Origin: Klebsiella electrica
GTDB lineage: Bacteria > Pseudomonadota > Gammaproteobacteria > Enterobacterales > Enterobacteriaceae
Length of the DNA stretch: 64,000 bases
Assembly: GCF_006711645.1 (NCBI RefSeq)
Contig: NZ_CP041247.1
Location: 806,001 to 870,000 of the forward strand
Direction of reading: 5' to 3'
The notes beneath the pieces are model-generated. The model saw nothing but the letters and a program-made list of their open reading frames with translations, did no database searches and was not told where the DNA came from. The position numbers and the translations under genes are program-made. Positions 37,502 to 47,400 of this stretch are shown here, in pieces (the stretch's first letter is position 1; each line of letters starts with the position of its first letter).

Positions 37502-38461
37502 ATGATGACAACTCGCATGCTTACCCGTGACTGGCGTCTGCTGTCGCTGGGGTTACCACTGTTGGCGCTGCTGTGGGCCGGACTGACGCTGTATGCACAC
37601 TGGGGGGCTTTTTTACAGTGGTGTCTGGCGACGCAAATGACGCTCCATCGCTACCTGGTGATGTATCTTTTGCAGCTTAATAACCATCAGTATAGCGGCG
37701 GAATGTGGCTGCTGGGTGGCGCATTCCTTTATGGGGTGCTGCATGCCGTTGGCCCCGGGCACGGTAAATTTATCGTCACCACCTACCTCAGCACCAACAA
37801 AGAGAGCCTGCTGGCGGCGCGGGTGGTGCCATTTCTTGGCAGCCTGATGCAGGGGGTGAGCGCTATCCTGTTTGTGTTTATTCTGGCCGTCGGGCTGAAT
37901 CTTGCATCCGGCGATCTCAGCACCAGCCGCTGGTACGTAGAGAAAATCAGCGCCCTGATGGTGGGGGCGTTTGGCGCATTTGTGATTTATCAAACGCTCA
38001 AAAGCCTGCGGCCGCGAAAAATGACGATCGCGACGCTGACTCCGCTGCATGAACATAGCGAAAACTGCGGCTGCGGGCACCATGGCGTTGGCCGCGAGCT
38101 GGCGAATGTTGACTGGAAAACCCGGCTCGGCGTGGTCCTGGCCATCGGCGCCAGACCCTGCAGTGGGGCGATAATGATCCTGCTGTTTTCCAATGCGCTG
38201 GGCATCGTCAGTTGGGGAATTGCCGCGGTCATGACGATGTCGCTGGGGACAGCATTATCGATTCTCGGCCTCTCGCTGGCAGTACGCTATGCGCGTGAGC
38301 GGGCGGTCAGCCTGGTGGCCTGGGATGACGGTCGCCTGAAATGGCTGCTGCCGGCGGTAAAAATTGCCGGCGGCGTCCTTCTGATGCTCTTTGCCTGCGT
38401 GCTGTTTCTGACCGTAGTCCCGATGAGCGCCAACGGCGATTATATTGCTGCCGGTTGCTAG
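37502..38461 (+). CDS. NicO-family nickel/cobalt transporter
   Basis: A 319-residue inner-membrane protein with about six to eight helices. Signature HAVGPGHGKFIVTTYL (helix 2, about 80-95) and GARPCSGAIMILLF (about 218-231) are those of the NicO/RcnA family. A His/Cys-rich cytoplasmic stretch HEHSENCGCGHHG (about 183-195) could bind metal. Unlike RcnA there is no long His run. The direction of transport cannot be told from sequence. Two tandem ATGs at 37502 and 37505. It ends 4 bp into the convergent MarR gene. Confidence 0.83.
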   Translation: MMTTRMLTRDWRLLSLGLPLLALLWAGLTLYAHWGAFLQWCLATQMTLHRYLVMYLLQLNNHQYSGGMWLLGGAFLYGVLHAVGPGHGKFIVTTYLSTNKESLLAARVVPFLGSLMQGVSAILFVFILAVGLNLASGDLSTSRWYVEKISALMVGAFGAFVIYQTLKSLRPRKMTIATLTPLHEHSENCGCGHHGVGRELANVDWKTRLGVVLAIGARPCSGAIMILLFSNALGIVSWGIAAVMTMSLGTALSILGLSLAVRYARERAVSLVAWDDGRLKWLLPAVKIAGGVLLMLFACVLFLTVVPMSANGDYIAAGC

Positions 38462-38964
38462 GACCCTTCCAGCAGGCGCATAAAGACCTTGAGCGCCTGA
38501 TCCAGCTGCTGGCGCTGCTCTGCGGAGAGTCCGGCCAGCAGCTGGCGTTCGTTTTCCACGTGGCTTTCCACCGCCTCATCGATCCGCGCGCGTCCCTTTT
38601 CAGTCAGGGCGACCAGCAGGCTTCGCGCATCGTCAGGGTCGGGTAAGCGGGTAATAAATCCGCGTTTTTCCAGCGCCTTAAGCCGATGCGTCATGGTGCC
38701 AGAGGTGATCATTAGCGTAGAGAAAAGCTGGGTCGGAGAGAGGATAAACGGCGCGCCGGACCGGCGAAGGGTGGCCAGCATGTCAAACTCCCAGCGCACC
38801 AGATCGTGGCGAATAAAGGCGGACTCGATGCGCGGTTCCAGCAGGAGAGTACAGCGCTTCAGGCGCCCGATGGGGCCCATTGGGCTGCAATCGAGATCCG
38901 GGCGCTCCCGTTGCCACTGTTCAAGAATCCGATCTACGGCGTCAGCCTGGGATGATTTGTCCAA
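38458..38964 (-). CDS. MarR-family transcription regulator
   Basis: A 168-residue winged-helix regulator. LSPTQLFSTLMITSGTMTHRLKALEKRGFITRLPDPDDARSLL holds the recognition helix and wing (about 80-122), and flanking helices would dimerise. It is divergent from an EamA-family exporter. An 18-bp perfect palindrome 12 bp upstream of its start and a second imperfect copy next to the exporter gene are probable operators, suggesting autorepression and control of the exporter. Confidence 0.88.
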   Translation of the reverse strand: MDKSSQADAVDRILEQWQRERPDLDCSPMGPIGRLKRCTLLLEPRIESAFIRHDLVRWEFDMLATLRRSGAPFILSPTQLFSTLMITSGTMTHRLKALEKRGFITRLPDPDDARSLLVALTEKGRARIDEAVESHVENERQLLAGLSAEQRQQLDQALKVFMRLLEGS

Positions 38965-38975
38965 TTGTGCTCACT

Positions 38976-38993
38976 TATCTTGATATCAAGATA
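38976..38993. promoter_or_regulatory. Palindromic operator, copy 1 (MarR type)
   Basis: TATCTTGATATCAAGATA, a perfect 18-bp palindrome between divergent marR-type and eamA-type genes. Length and symmetry are those of MarR-family operators. Confidence 0.7.
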
Positions 38994-39022
38994 TTTATCG
39001 ATACATACTTTGGCCACTAATT

Positions 39023-39040
39023 TACCTTGATATGAAGATA
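39023..39040. promoter_or_regulatory. Palindromic operator, copy 2 (MarR type)
   Basis: TACCTTGATATGAAGATA, 16 of 18 positions identical to copy 1 and 47 bp from it, ending 5 bp before the exporter start codon. Confidence 0.65.
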
Positions 39041-39045
39041 AAATC

Positions 39046-39918
39046 ATGACCTTTTTCTCACGCTCGCCCGTTATCGATTTGCTGTTGACTGCCCTGGCCC
39101 CGGCTATCTGGGGGACGACCTACATTGTCACCTCCCAGTTTTTGCCGCCGGACAGACCTTTTATTGCGGCGCTACTGCGGGTGCTGCCCGCAGGGATCGC
39201 GCTGCTTATCTGGTGCCGCCGTTTTCCTCTGCGCAATGAGTGGTGGAAGCTTATCGTGACCGGGATCCTCAATATTGGCGCTTTTCAGGCACTGCTGTTT
39301 ATTGCCGCTTACCGTTTACCCGGCGGGCTGGCGGCAGTGATTGGGGCCATTCAGCCGCTGCTGGTCATGATGCTGGCATGGTGTGTCGACAGGCAGCGTT
39401 CGCCGTGGGTGGCGGTGCTCTCGGCCGTGACCGGCATTATCGGCATGGCGCTGCTGCTGCTGTCGCCGCATACGGTGCTGGATCCGCTGGGGATCATGGC
39501 GGCGTTTTCAGGGGCGGTCAGCATGGCGCTGGGTACCTGGCTGTCTCGTCGCTGGGCGATTTCGCTGCCGGTGGTGGCGCTGACCGGCTGGCAATTGCTG
39601 ACTGGCGGCGTGGTGCTGGCTCCCGTGGCATGGCTGGTGGATCCGCCGCTGCAGGGGGTGACGTTGACTCAGGCGGCAGGCTATCTGTGGCTTTGCGTGG
39701 CTGGCGCGATGATTGCGTACGGGCTGTGGTTTCGCGGCATTAGCCGTCTCCCATCGGTCGCTGTATCCGCGCTCAGCCTGCTGAGTCCGGTAACGGCAGT
39801 GCTTCTGGGCTGGATCTTTCTCGGTCAGAAGATTGAAGGGGTCGCGCTGGTGGGGCTTATCGTGGTGTTGCTGAGCGTGCTGTCGATACAGCGCGCCTTA
39901 ACAAAAAAAGCCCCATAA
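39046..39918 (+). CDS. EamA/DMT-family exporter
   Basis: A 290-residue inner-membrane protein with ten hydrophobic helices in two EamA repeats (about 13-140 and 150-285). APAIWGTTYIVTSQFLPPDRP and the second-repeat LSPVTAVLLGWIFLGQ are typical. The family exports amino acids and other metabolites. Regulated probably by the divergent MarR protein, whose second operator lies over the ribosome-binding region. The stop codon overlaps the terminator of the next, convergent gene. Confidence 0.86.
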   Translation: MTFFSRSPVIDLLLTALAPAIWGTTYIVTSQFLPPDRPFIAALLRVLPAGIALLIWCRRFPLRNEWWKLIVTGILNIGAFQALLFIAAYRLPGGLAAVIGAIQPLLVMMLAWCVDRQRSPWVAVLSAVTGIIGMALLLLSPHTVLDPLGIMAAFSGAVSMALGTWLSRRWAISLPVVALTGWQLLTGGVVLAPVAWLVDPPLQGVTLTQAAGYLWLCVAGAMIAYGLWFRGISRLPSVAVSALSLLSPVTAVLLGWIFLGQKIEGVALVGLIVVLLSVLSIQRALTKKAP

Positions 39919-39924
39919 AGGGGC
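39903..39924 (-). terminator. Terminator of the DUF1471 gene
   Basis: On the minus strand GCCCC-TTTAT-GGGGC is followed by seven T. It overlaps the end of the convergent eamA-type gene. Confidence 0.65.
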
Positions 39925-40013
39925 CCGACATTGCTAGGGGGTTAGGGGGCGGTGGGAGCGAAACCAGCCGCCGTCTGGCGGCCTGTCCGGCAGCTCCCTC
40001 TGCAACCATTCTC

Positions 40014-40226
40014 TTATTTCGACAGCTCAGCGGTCATATGAACCTGGTTACCGGTATAGGCTTCGGTAATGTGGTAAGACGCGCCTTGATCTTTAGCGAT
40101 GGTCGCAATTTTCGCTTCTGCGCTGTCGAGGGTATCAGCCGTTACGCTGACCGGGTGCTGAGCGAAGCTGGCGAAAGAAACCAGAGAGAGCATACCGGCG
40201 GCGGCAAGTAATTTTACGTTTTTCAT
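40014..40226 (-). CDS. DUF1471 (YhcN/BhsA-like) small periplasmic protein
   Basis: A 70-residue secreted protein: signal peptide of about 22 residues ending SFASFAQH, then a compact DUF1471 domain (VSVTADTLDSAEAKIATIAKDQGASYHITEAYTGNQVHMTAELSK). Members such as BhsA and McbA are stress-induced and influence biofilm and envelope properties. A CRP-like site lies about 100 bp upstream. Monocistronic, with its own terminator. Confidence 0.87.
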   Translation of the reverse strand: MKNVKLLAAAGMLSLVSFASFAQHPVSVTADTLDSAEAKIATIAKDQGASYHITEAYTGNQVHMTAELSK

Positions 40227-40318
40227 GGTGTTTTTCCTTTTAACTTTTCAGGTGGAAAGCGTGGTGCTTTCGATGAGCTTATAATAAGCCTGCTAATTAT
40301 AAGCGGAGTGGCAAAAAG

Positions 40319-40334
40319 TGCGATTTAGATCACA
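40319..40334. promoter_or_regulatory. CRP-like site upstream of the DUF1471 gene
   Basis: TGCGA-TTTAGA-TCACA, one mismatch to the CRP consensus TGTGA-N6-TCACA, 93 bp upstream of the start codon. A -10-like TATTAT occurs at 40281-40286 on the minus strand. Confidence 0.45.
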
Positions 40335-40611
40335 CTTTCATGTCAGTAAGATGACCAAATCTTGAAGGTATTTTTATTTTTTAATTAAAAAACAACGTGT
40401 TGCTCTGTTCTTAACGGGTGTTATGAATGGAAAAATATTGTTATCGCTATGTGCTTTTTTTGAAAAATTACGCAAAGGGATTGCCTGAATGAATGTACGG
40501 GCGGCCTTTTTCCCGCTTTCCAGGGGTGGGCATACTTCGTTTAGCAGCGAAGTATCGGCCTGTGGGGATACGATAAAGTGGCGTCACTGTGGATTGAGGA
40601 AGGACGACACG

Positions 40612-40938
40612 ATGATTGCGGTACTCTTTGAAGCCGATGTCACCCCGGCAAAACAGGCCCGTTACCTGGCGCTGGCGGCGGAGCTGAAGCCGTTGCTCGC
40701 TACGCTTGACGGCTTTATTAGCATTGAACGTTTTCAAAGCCTGACCACGCCGGGCAAGATCCTGTCCCTGTCCTGGTGGCGTGATGAACAGGCGGTGCGG
40801 GCCTGGAAAAACAATCTCTGTCATCAGGCGGCCCAGCAGGAGGGGAAAGCGACCCTTTTTGCCTCTTACCAGATTCGCATTGTGCAGGTCATTCGCGCCT
40901 GGGGCTCAGAAGTGCGGGAGGAGCGCGGCGATGTATGA
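40612..40938 (+). CDS. Antibiotic biosynthesis monooxygenase (ABM) domain protein
   Basis: A 108-residue dimeric ferredoxin-like-fold protein: [58 protein letters not shown] and [10 protein letters not shown] are the ABM blocks. Related proteins act as monooxygenases on quinol-type rings or as haem/aldehyde-handling proteins; substrate unknown. ATG 40612 is preferred (AAGGA 7 nt upstream) over the longer open frame from 40489. Overlaps the next gene by 8 bp, so translationally coupled. Confidence 0.82.
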   Translation: MIAVLFEADVTPAKQARYLALAAELKPLLATLDGFISIERFQSLTTPGKILSLSWWRDEQAVRAWKNNLCHQAAQQEGKATLFASYQIRIVQVIRAWGSEVREERGDV

Positions 40939-41320
40939 TATTCATGTGATCCTGCCAGATAGTCCCGGCCAGCTGGCGCGGTTAGGTCACACGCTGGGGA
41001 AACATGGCGTGGGACTTGAAGGGGGAGGGGTTTTCACCGTCGGCAAGCAATGCCATGCCCATTTTCTGGTGGCCGAGGGGGAGCGGGCCAGAGCGGTGCT
41101 GGAGCAGGCAGGGATCCCGGTAACGGGCGTTTACCTGCCGCTTATTCGCCGCTTAAAACAGGAACAGCCCGGCGAGCTGGGGGCGATAGCCCACGCGCTG
41201 GCCGCCCACGGAGTGAATATCCTGACGCAATACAGCGATCATGCTAACCGTCTGATTCTGGTGACCGATAACTTTCCACTGGCGCAGGAAGTCACGCGTT
41301 CCTGGGCCACGACGTTGTGA
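40931..41320 (+). CDS. Tandem ACT-domain protein
   Basis: A 129-residue protein of two ACT-like halves: [35 protein letters not shown] (about 1-35) and [38 protein letters not shown] (about 75-112). ACT domains bind amino acids or related small ligands. No catalytic domain is attached, so it is a stand-alone sensor or binding protein. It lies between, and overlaps or abuts, the ABM and ArsR-type genes, so the three form one operon. Confidence 0.8.
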   Translation: MYDIHVILPDSPGQLARLGHTLGKHGVGLEGGGVFTVGKQCHAHFLVAEGERARAVLEQAGIPVTGVYLPLIRRLKQEQPGELGAIAHALAAHGVNILTQYSDHANRLILVTDNFPLAQEVTRSWATTL

Positions 41321-41326
41321 GGCGTT

Positions 41327-42028
41327 ATGCTAAAACCCGCCCATGTTATTGAAGATGATGAGTCGCTGGCCGTTGCCATCACGGCGCTGGCATCTGCCAT
41401 GGCCGATACGTCACGGATGAAAATGCTTTGTGCATTGATGGATGGGCGCGCGTGGACCGCGACGGAGCTGGCGACGGTGGCCGAGGTCTCGGCCTCGACC
41501 GCCAGCGCCCATCTCAGCCGTCTGGTCAGTTCCCGTTTGCTGGTTTGTCTGGCGCAGGGGCGGCATCGCTATTACCGGCTGGCGGGCGCCGATGTCGCCG
41601 GACTGCTGGAGAATATGATGGCGATGGCCGGAAAAAGCGCCATTGTGCTGACGACCCGGACCCCGGCGAATCTGCGTACCGCCCGGACCTGCTACGATCA
41701 CCTTGCCGGTGAAGTGGCGGTGGCTATCTATGATTTTCTGTTGCGCGAGGCGTGGATCGTGCCGGACGGTAGCGCGCTGACAGCATTCGGCGAGACGCAG
41801 TTTGCCCGTTCAGGCATTATCTTGCCGGGCGGGAACCGGCGCAGGGTATGCTGCGCATGTCTGGACTGGAGCGAGCGGCGTTTCCATCCCGGTGGCGCCG
41901 TGGGGGCCGCATTGCTGGACCATGGTCAACGAAAAGGCTGGTTCACCCTGACGCCGGGATTTCGCGAAGTGAGTATCACCCGCGCAGGCCGGCTCGCGCT
42001 GCGCCAGCGCTTCGACCTGCAGCTGTAG
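41327..42028 (+). CDS. ArsR-family regulator with C-terminal extension
   Basis: A 233-residue protein: N-terminal winged helix (about 15-95; MADTSRMKMLCALMDGRAWTATELATVAEVSASTASAHLSRLVSSRLL), then a second, roughly 130-residue part with CCACLDWSERRFHPGGAVGAALLDHG and a C-terminal RAGRLALRQRF. Classical ArsR metal ligands in the recognition helix (ELCVC) are absent; the helix reads ELATVAEVS. The CCxC motif in the extension might bind metal or react with electrophiles. Only 6 bp after the ACT gene, so it probably autoregulates the operon. Confidence 0.82.
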   Translation: MLKPAHVIEDDESLAVAITALASAMADTSRMKMLCALMDGRAWTATELATVAEVSASTASAHLSRLVSSRLLVCLAQGRHRYYRLAGADVAGLLENMMAMAGKSAIVLTTRTPANLRTARTCYDHLAGEVAVAIYDFLLREAWIVPDGSALTAFGETQFARSGIILPGGNRRRVCCACLDWSERRFHPGGAVGAALLDHGQRKGWFTLTPGFREVSITRAGRLALRQRFDLQL

Positions 42029-43118
<1,090 letters not shown>

Positions 43119-43133
43119 TTATCGCCAGAAATA

Positions 43134-43157
43134 AAACCGCCTTGTTCCAGGCGGTTT
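43134..43157 (+). other. Stem-loop between mrkA and mrkB
   Basis: AAACCGCC-TTGTTCCA-GGCGGTTT, a perfect 8-bp stem 15 bp after the mrkA stop, without a strong T-run. Probably stabilises mrkA mRNA or attenuates transcription so that the pilin is made in excess. Confidence 0.55.
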
Positions 43158-43212
43158 AAAACAATGATAAAGCGGCCATTGCTGCCGCTTATTTTTTTCT
43201 TCTGAGGTCAGC

Positions 43213-43914
43213 ATGAAGCATATTGTCCTTTTTTTCTGTTTCATTTTTAGTTTTGCGGCCAGTGCCAATAATATTATTGTCAACGGCACCCGCTTTATTT
43301 ATCCGGGAAATGAAAAAGAAATAACGGTACAGCTTTCTAATACCGCAGACCGTCCGGCGCTGGCGCAAGCCTGGCTGGATAACGGCAATGCCGATGCTAC
43401 GCCGGATACGATTACCACACCGTTTATTATTACGCCCCCGATTTCACGCGTCGATGCAAAGAGCGGCCAGACTTTACGTATTAAATTGGGTAGCGCCGCT
43501 GGACTGGCGCAAAATAAAGAAACGCTGTGGTGGCTGAATCTGCTGGAAATCCCGCCGGTAGAGGCTAATAAAAAAAATGAAGGGCAGAACATTCTGCAAC
43601 TGGCGATCCGTTCGCGCTTTAAGTTCATCTACCGTCCTGCCGGGCTGGGTAACCGCGACGCGGCGCCGGAGAAATTAGCGCTTTCAGCCAGCGGGAGCAG
43701 CCTGTCAATCAGCAACCCTACGCCATTTTATCTCACCGTAAGCCGTATTTCCCGCGATGGCAGTCAAGCCCTGAACAGCAAAACGGTGATGCTTGCTCCG
43801 CAGTCCAGTCAGACCGTGGCCCTCTCTTCTTCCGTGAGCCGAGGCGAGACCCTGACTATCAATAATATCAATGACTATGGCGCAGATGTGGCAGTGAAAG
43901 TAACCGTTAAATAA
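43213..43914 (+). CDS. mrkB: MrkB, type 3 fimbrial chaperone
   Basis: Periplasmic PapD-like chaperone of 233 residues. Signal peptide to about residue 18 (FAASANN); NGTRFIYPGNEKEITVQL and LAIRSRFKFIYRPAGL hold the conserved cleft Arg and Lys; NPTPFYLTVSRI is the second-domain block. Follows mrkA, 11 bp before mrkC. Confidence 0.94.
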   Translation: MKHIVLFFCFIFSFAASANNIIVNGTRFIYPGNEKEITVQLSNTADRPALAQAWLDNGNADATPDTITTPFIITPPISRVDAKSGQTLRIKLGSAAGLAQNKETLWWLNLLEIPPVEANKKNEGQNILQLAIRSRFKFIYRPAGLGNRDAAPEKLALSASGSSLSISNPTPFYLTVSRISRDGSQALNSKTVMLAPQSSQTVALSSSVSRGETLTINNINDYGADVAVKVTVK

Positions 43915-43925
43915 GGGACACTATC

Positions 43926-46412
43926 ATGAAGCAGAGGTCTATCTGCCCGGGAAGATTAAGTACAGCGATCGCCGTGGCGCTGTTCTGCTTTCCGCCATTT
44001 TCCAGCGGACAGGAAAGCGCGGGAACGGTTTACCAGTTTAACGATGGTTTTATCGTTGGTAGCCGGGAAAAGGTCGATCTGTCTCGCTTCTCCGCCAGCG
44101 CCATTACGGAAGGGACCTATTCGCTCGATGTGTATACCAACAATGAGTGGAAAGGGCGCTATGAGCTGAATGTCACCCGCGATAAAGATGGCAACATGGG
44201 GGTCTGCTACACCCGTGACATGCTTGAGCGCTATGGCATTTCGGCAGAAAAGCTCAATCCTCAGCTCAGTCAGCAGGAAGGTTACTGTGGACGTCTGAAG
44301 GAGTGGCGTAATGAAGAAAACGTCAAAGATAACCTGATACAGTCCTCTCTGCGGCTGGAAGTTTCCGTACCGCAAATCTACGAAGATCAACGCCTGAAAA
44401 ATTTTGTCAGCCCGGAATTCTGGGATAAAGGCATTGCGGCGCTCAATCTTGGCTGGATGGCGAACACCTGGACCAGCCACAGCTCAGCGGCGAACGGTTC
44501 GGATAACAGCAGCGCCTATCTCGGCATGAATGCCGGTCTGTCGTGGGATGGCTGGCTGCTCAAGCATATCGGCAACCTCAACTGGCAGCAGCAGCAGGGG
44601 AAGGCGCACTGGAACAGCAACCAGACCTATCTTCAGCGCCCGATCCCGCAAATCAACTCGATTGTCAGCGGCGGGCAGATATTTACCAACGGCGAATTCT
44701 TCGACACCATTGGCCTGCGTGGGGTCAACCTGTCAACCGATGACAACATGTTCCCGGACGGGATGCGCTCCTATGCGCCTGAAATTCGCGGCGTCGCGCA
44801 GAGCAACGCCCTGGTGACGGTGCGCCAGGGCAACAATATTATTTATCAGACCACGGTACCGCCGGGGCCTTTCACTTTGCAGGATGTTTACCCGTCCGGA
44901 TACGGTAACGACCTTGAGGTTTCGGTAAAAGAGGCCGATGGATCGGTGCAGGTCTTCAGCGTGCCGTATGCGTCGGTGGCGCAGTTGCTGCGTCCCGGCA
45001 TGACCCGCTATGCGCTGTCGGCCGGTAAAGTCGATGATAATTCGCTGCGCAATAAGCCTATGCTCTACCAGGCCACCTGGCAGCGTGGCCTGAGCAACAT
45101 GTTTACCGGCTACACCGGCGTGACGGGTTTTGATGATTATCAGGCGTTTTTGCTGGGTACCGGGATGAATACCGGTATTGGCGCGCTGTCATTTGACATT
45201 ACCCAGTCGCGGTTGAATAGCGATACCCTTGATGAAAAAGGGCAGAGCTATCGCGCCACCTTTAACCGGATGTTTACCGATACCCAGACCAGCATCGTGC
45301 TGGCGGCGTACCGCTACTCCACGAAAGGCTACTATAACCTGAACGACGCGCTGTATGCCGTCGATCAGGAGAAGAACCGCAATAGCAACTATACCCTGTG
45401 GCGGCAGAAAAACGGGATGACCTTCACCGTTAACCAGAACCTGCCGGACGGCTGGGGCGGTTTTTATCTCAGCGGCCAGATTGCAGATTACTGGAACCGT
45501 TCGGGTACCGAGAAGCAGTACCAGCTTAGCTACAACAATATGTTCGGTCGCCTCTCATGGTCAGCCAGCGCGCAGCGCGTGTATACGCCGGATAATGCCG
45601 GCCACCGGCGTGACGATCGCATCTCGCTGAACTTCAGCTATCCGCTGTGGTTTGGCGAAAACCGCACCGCCAACCTGACGTCGAATACCTCGTTTAATAA
45701 CTCGCGCTTTAGCAGCTCGCAGATAGGGATCAACGGCTCGCTGGATAGTGAGAACAACCTCAACTACGGCATTTCAACTACGGCGGCGAGCGGTGGTCAG
45801 CATGATGTCGCCTTAAACGGCAGTTACCGCACGCCGTGGACCACCCTTAACGGTAGCTATAGCCAGGGCGAAGGTTACCGGCAGAGCGGGCTGGGCGCCA
45901 GCGGGACGCTGATCGCCCATCGTCATGGCGTGGTGTTCTCACCGGAGAGCGGCAACACCATGGCGCTGATTGAAGCCAAAGATGCCGCAGGCGCTATGTT
46001 GCCAGGCTCGCCGGGTACCCGCGTCGACAGCAACGGCTATGCCATCCTGCCTTATCTGCGCCCGTACCGGATTAACGCCATCGAGATCGACCCGAAGGGC
46101 AGCAAGGATGATATTGCCTTCGATCGTACCGTGGCCCAGGTAGTGCCGTGGGAAGGCAGCATCGTGAAGGTCTCGTTTGGCACCACGGTACAGAACAACA
46201 TGACGATTCAGGCGCGTCAGGCGAATAACCAGCCGCTACCGTTCGCAGCCAGCATTTTTGATCCGAGCGGCAAAGAGATTGGCGTTGTCGGCCAGGGCAG
46301 CATGATGTTTATCAGCGATGCCAGCGTTCAGCGCGCGACCGTTAAGTGGAGCGGCGGACAGTGTTCGGTAAATTTAAGTCAGGCAAAAACAAAGGAAACG
46401 CTATGTCGCTGA
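43926..46412 (+). CDS. mrkC: MrkC, type 3 fimbrial usher
   Basis: Outer-membrane usher of 828 residues: signal peptide to about 29, N-terminal domain (VYQFNDGFIVGSREKVDLSRF), barrel and plug (PEIRGVAQSNALVTVRQGNNIIYQTTVPPGPF), C-terminal Cys pair (GGQCSVNLS ... ETLCR). The stop codon overlaps the mrkD start by 10 bp. Confidence 0.94.
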   Translation: MKQRSICPGRLSTAIAVALFCFPPFSSGQESAGTVYQFNDGFIVGSREKVDLSRFSASAITEGTYSLDVYTNNEWKGRYELNVTRDKDGNMGVCYTRDMLERYGISAEKLNPQLSQQEGYCGRLKEWRNEENVKDNLIQSSLRLEVSVPQIYEDQRLKNFVSPEFWDKGIAALNLGWMANTWTSHSSAANGSDNSSAYLGMNAGLSWDGWLLKHIGNLNWQQQQGKAHWNSNQTYLQRPIPQINSIVSGGQIFTNGEFFDTIGLRGVNLSTDDNMFPDGMRSYAPEIRGVAQSNALVTVRQGNNIIYQTTVPPGPFTLQDVYPSGYGNDLEVSVKEADGSVQVFSVPYASVAQLLRPGMTRYALSAGKVDDNSLRNKPMLYQATWQRGLSNMFTGYTGVTGFDDYQAFLLGTGMNTGIGALSFDITQSRLNSDTLDEKGQSYRATFNRMFTDTQTSIVLAAYRYSTKGYYNLNDALYAVDQEKNRNSNYTLWRQKNGMTFTVNQNLPDGWGGFYLSGQIADYWNRSGTEKQYQLSYNNMFGRLSWSASAQRVYTPDNAGHRRDDRISLNFSYPLWFGENRTANLTSNTSFNNSRFSSSQIGINGSLDSENNLNYGISTTAASGGQHDVALNGSYRTPWTTLNGSYSQGEGYRQSGLGASGTLIAHRHGVVFSPESGNTMALIEAKDAAGAMLPGSPGTRVDSNGYAILPYLRPYRINAIEIDPKGSKDDIAFDRTVAQVVPWEGSIVKVSFGTTVQNNMTIQARQANNQPLPFAASIFDPSGKEIGVVGQGSMMFISDASVQRATVKWSGGQCSVNLSQAKTKETLCR

Positions 46413-47386
46413 GTAAACGACTGACACTTTTTATTGGCTTGCTGGTGCTGGGAACCACCTCTGCCTGGGCTGCCTGTACCCGTGGTCCGGCACCTACGGT
46501 TCAGCTGGATATGGCCATAGGCAGAGTGGTTGTGAATCCTGATTTAGCCGTGGGGAGCGTCATCGCCACACAAAACTGGACTATGCCTGCGGGAACTGGC
46601 GTTAACTATCGATGCTCCGGTACCACCGTTTTCAAAGCCAGCATTGTTGCTCCAGGGGTCACTGACCTGGGAAACAAAGTTTATTCCACCAATGTACCTG
46701 GCATCGGACTGCGTTTCAGTCGCGGTGGTTCAACAGTCAATATTGTCTATCCCGGTTCGTTTACGACAGGGGGGGGGAATTTTTCTCTTGAAGGGTCGCG
46801 TTTTACGCTGGAGGTCATTAAAACCGCGAGCGTCACCGGCAGCGGTACGTTGGCGGCGGGCAAATATACCTCCTATGACTGGGAATACGGTAATAACCCG
46901 ATCCTGGTGACGTTTCTGAGCGCCAATGCCATAACCGTGGTTTCGCCGTCCTGTTCGGTACTCAGCGGGAAGAATATGAACGTTGATGTCGGGACCATTA
47001 AGCGCAGCGATCTGAACGGCGTCGGCACTTACGCCGGCGGCAAAAATTTTAATATTGAGCTGCAGTGCAGCGGCGGGCTAAGCGCATCCGGTTATGCCAA
47101 TATCGAAGCCTCATTCTCCGGTACTCTGGCAACCGGCACTACCGTCACGCAGGGAGCGCTGTTGAACGAAAAAGCCGGTAGCTCTATTGCCAAAGGGATT
47201 GGGATCCAGGTACTGAAATCTGGCGCGCCGGTTGAGTTCAACAAAAAGTACAATATCGGTACCTTAAACAATCAGGAAACTCGCTACATCACGTTGCCTT
47301 TCTTTGCGCGTTTTTATCAGTATGCGGCGGCCACGAGCACCGGCGAGGTGGAATCGCACATGATCTTTAACCTGACGTACGATTAA
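46403..47386 (+). CDS. mrkD: MrkD, type 3 fimbrial tip adhesin
   Basis: Two-domain adhesin of 327 residues that mediates binding to extracellular matrix such as collagen. Signal peptide to about 22 (TSAWAACTRGP); receptor domain with Cys in AACTRG and NYRCSG; pilin domain from about 185 (SPSCSVLSGKNMNVDVGTI, IELQCSGG) ending SHMIFNLTYD. The open frame extends upstream to 46346, but the ATG at 46403 has AAAGGA at the right distance and overlaps the mrkC stop. The poly-G stretch near 46771-46778 would be a likely place for slippage; the frame is intact here. Confidence 0.94.
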   Translation: MSLSKRLTLFIGLLVLGTTSAWAACTRGPAPTVQLDMAIGRVVVNPDLAVGSVIATQNWTMPAGTGVNYRCSGTTVFKASIVAPGVTDLGNKVYSTNVPGIGLRFSRGGSTVNIVYPGSFTTGGGNFSLEGSRFTLEVIKTASVTGSGTLAAGKYTSYDWEYGNNPILVTFLSANAITVVSPSCSVLSGKNMNVDVGTIKRSDLNGVGTYAGGKNFNIELQCSGGLSASGYANIEASFSGTLATGTTVTQGALLNEKAGSSIAKGIGIQVLKSGAPVEFNKKYNIGTLNNQETRYITLPFFARFYQYAAATSTGEVESHMIFNLTYD

Positions 47387-47400
47387 TTCAGGAGGCGGGC

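Noticed and set aside
46771..46778. Possible frameshift in mrkD at the poly-G tract
   Set aside because: The reading frame continues through the tract into the conserved pilin domain and normal C-terminus.
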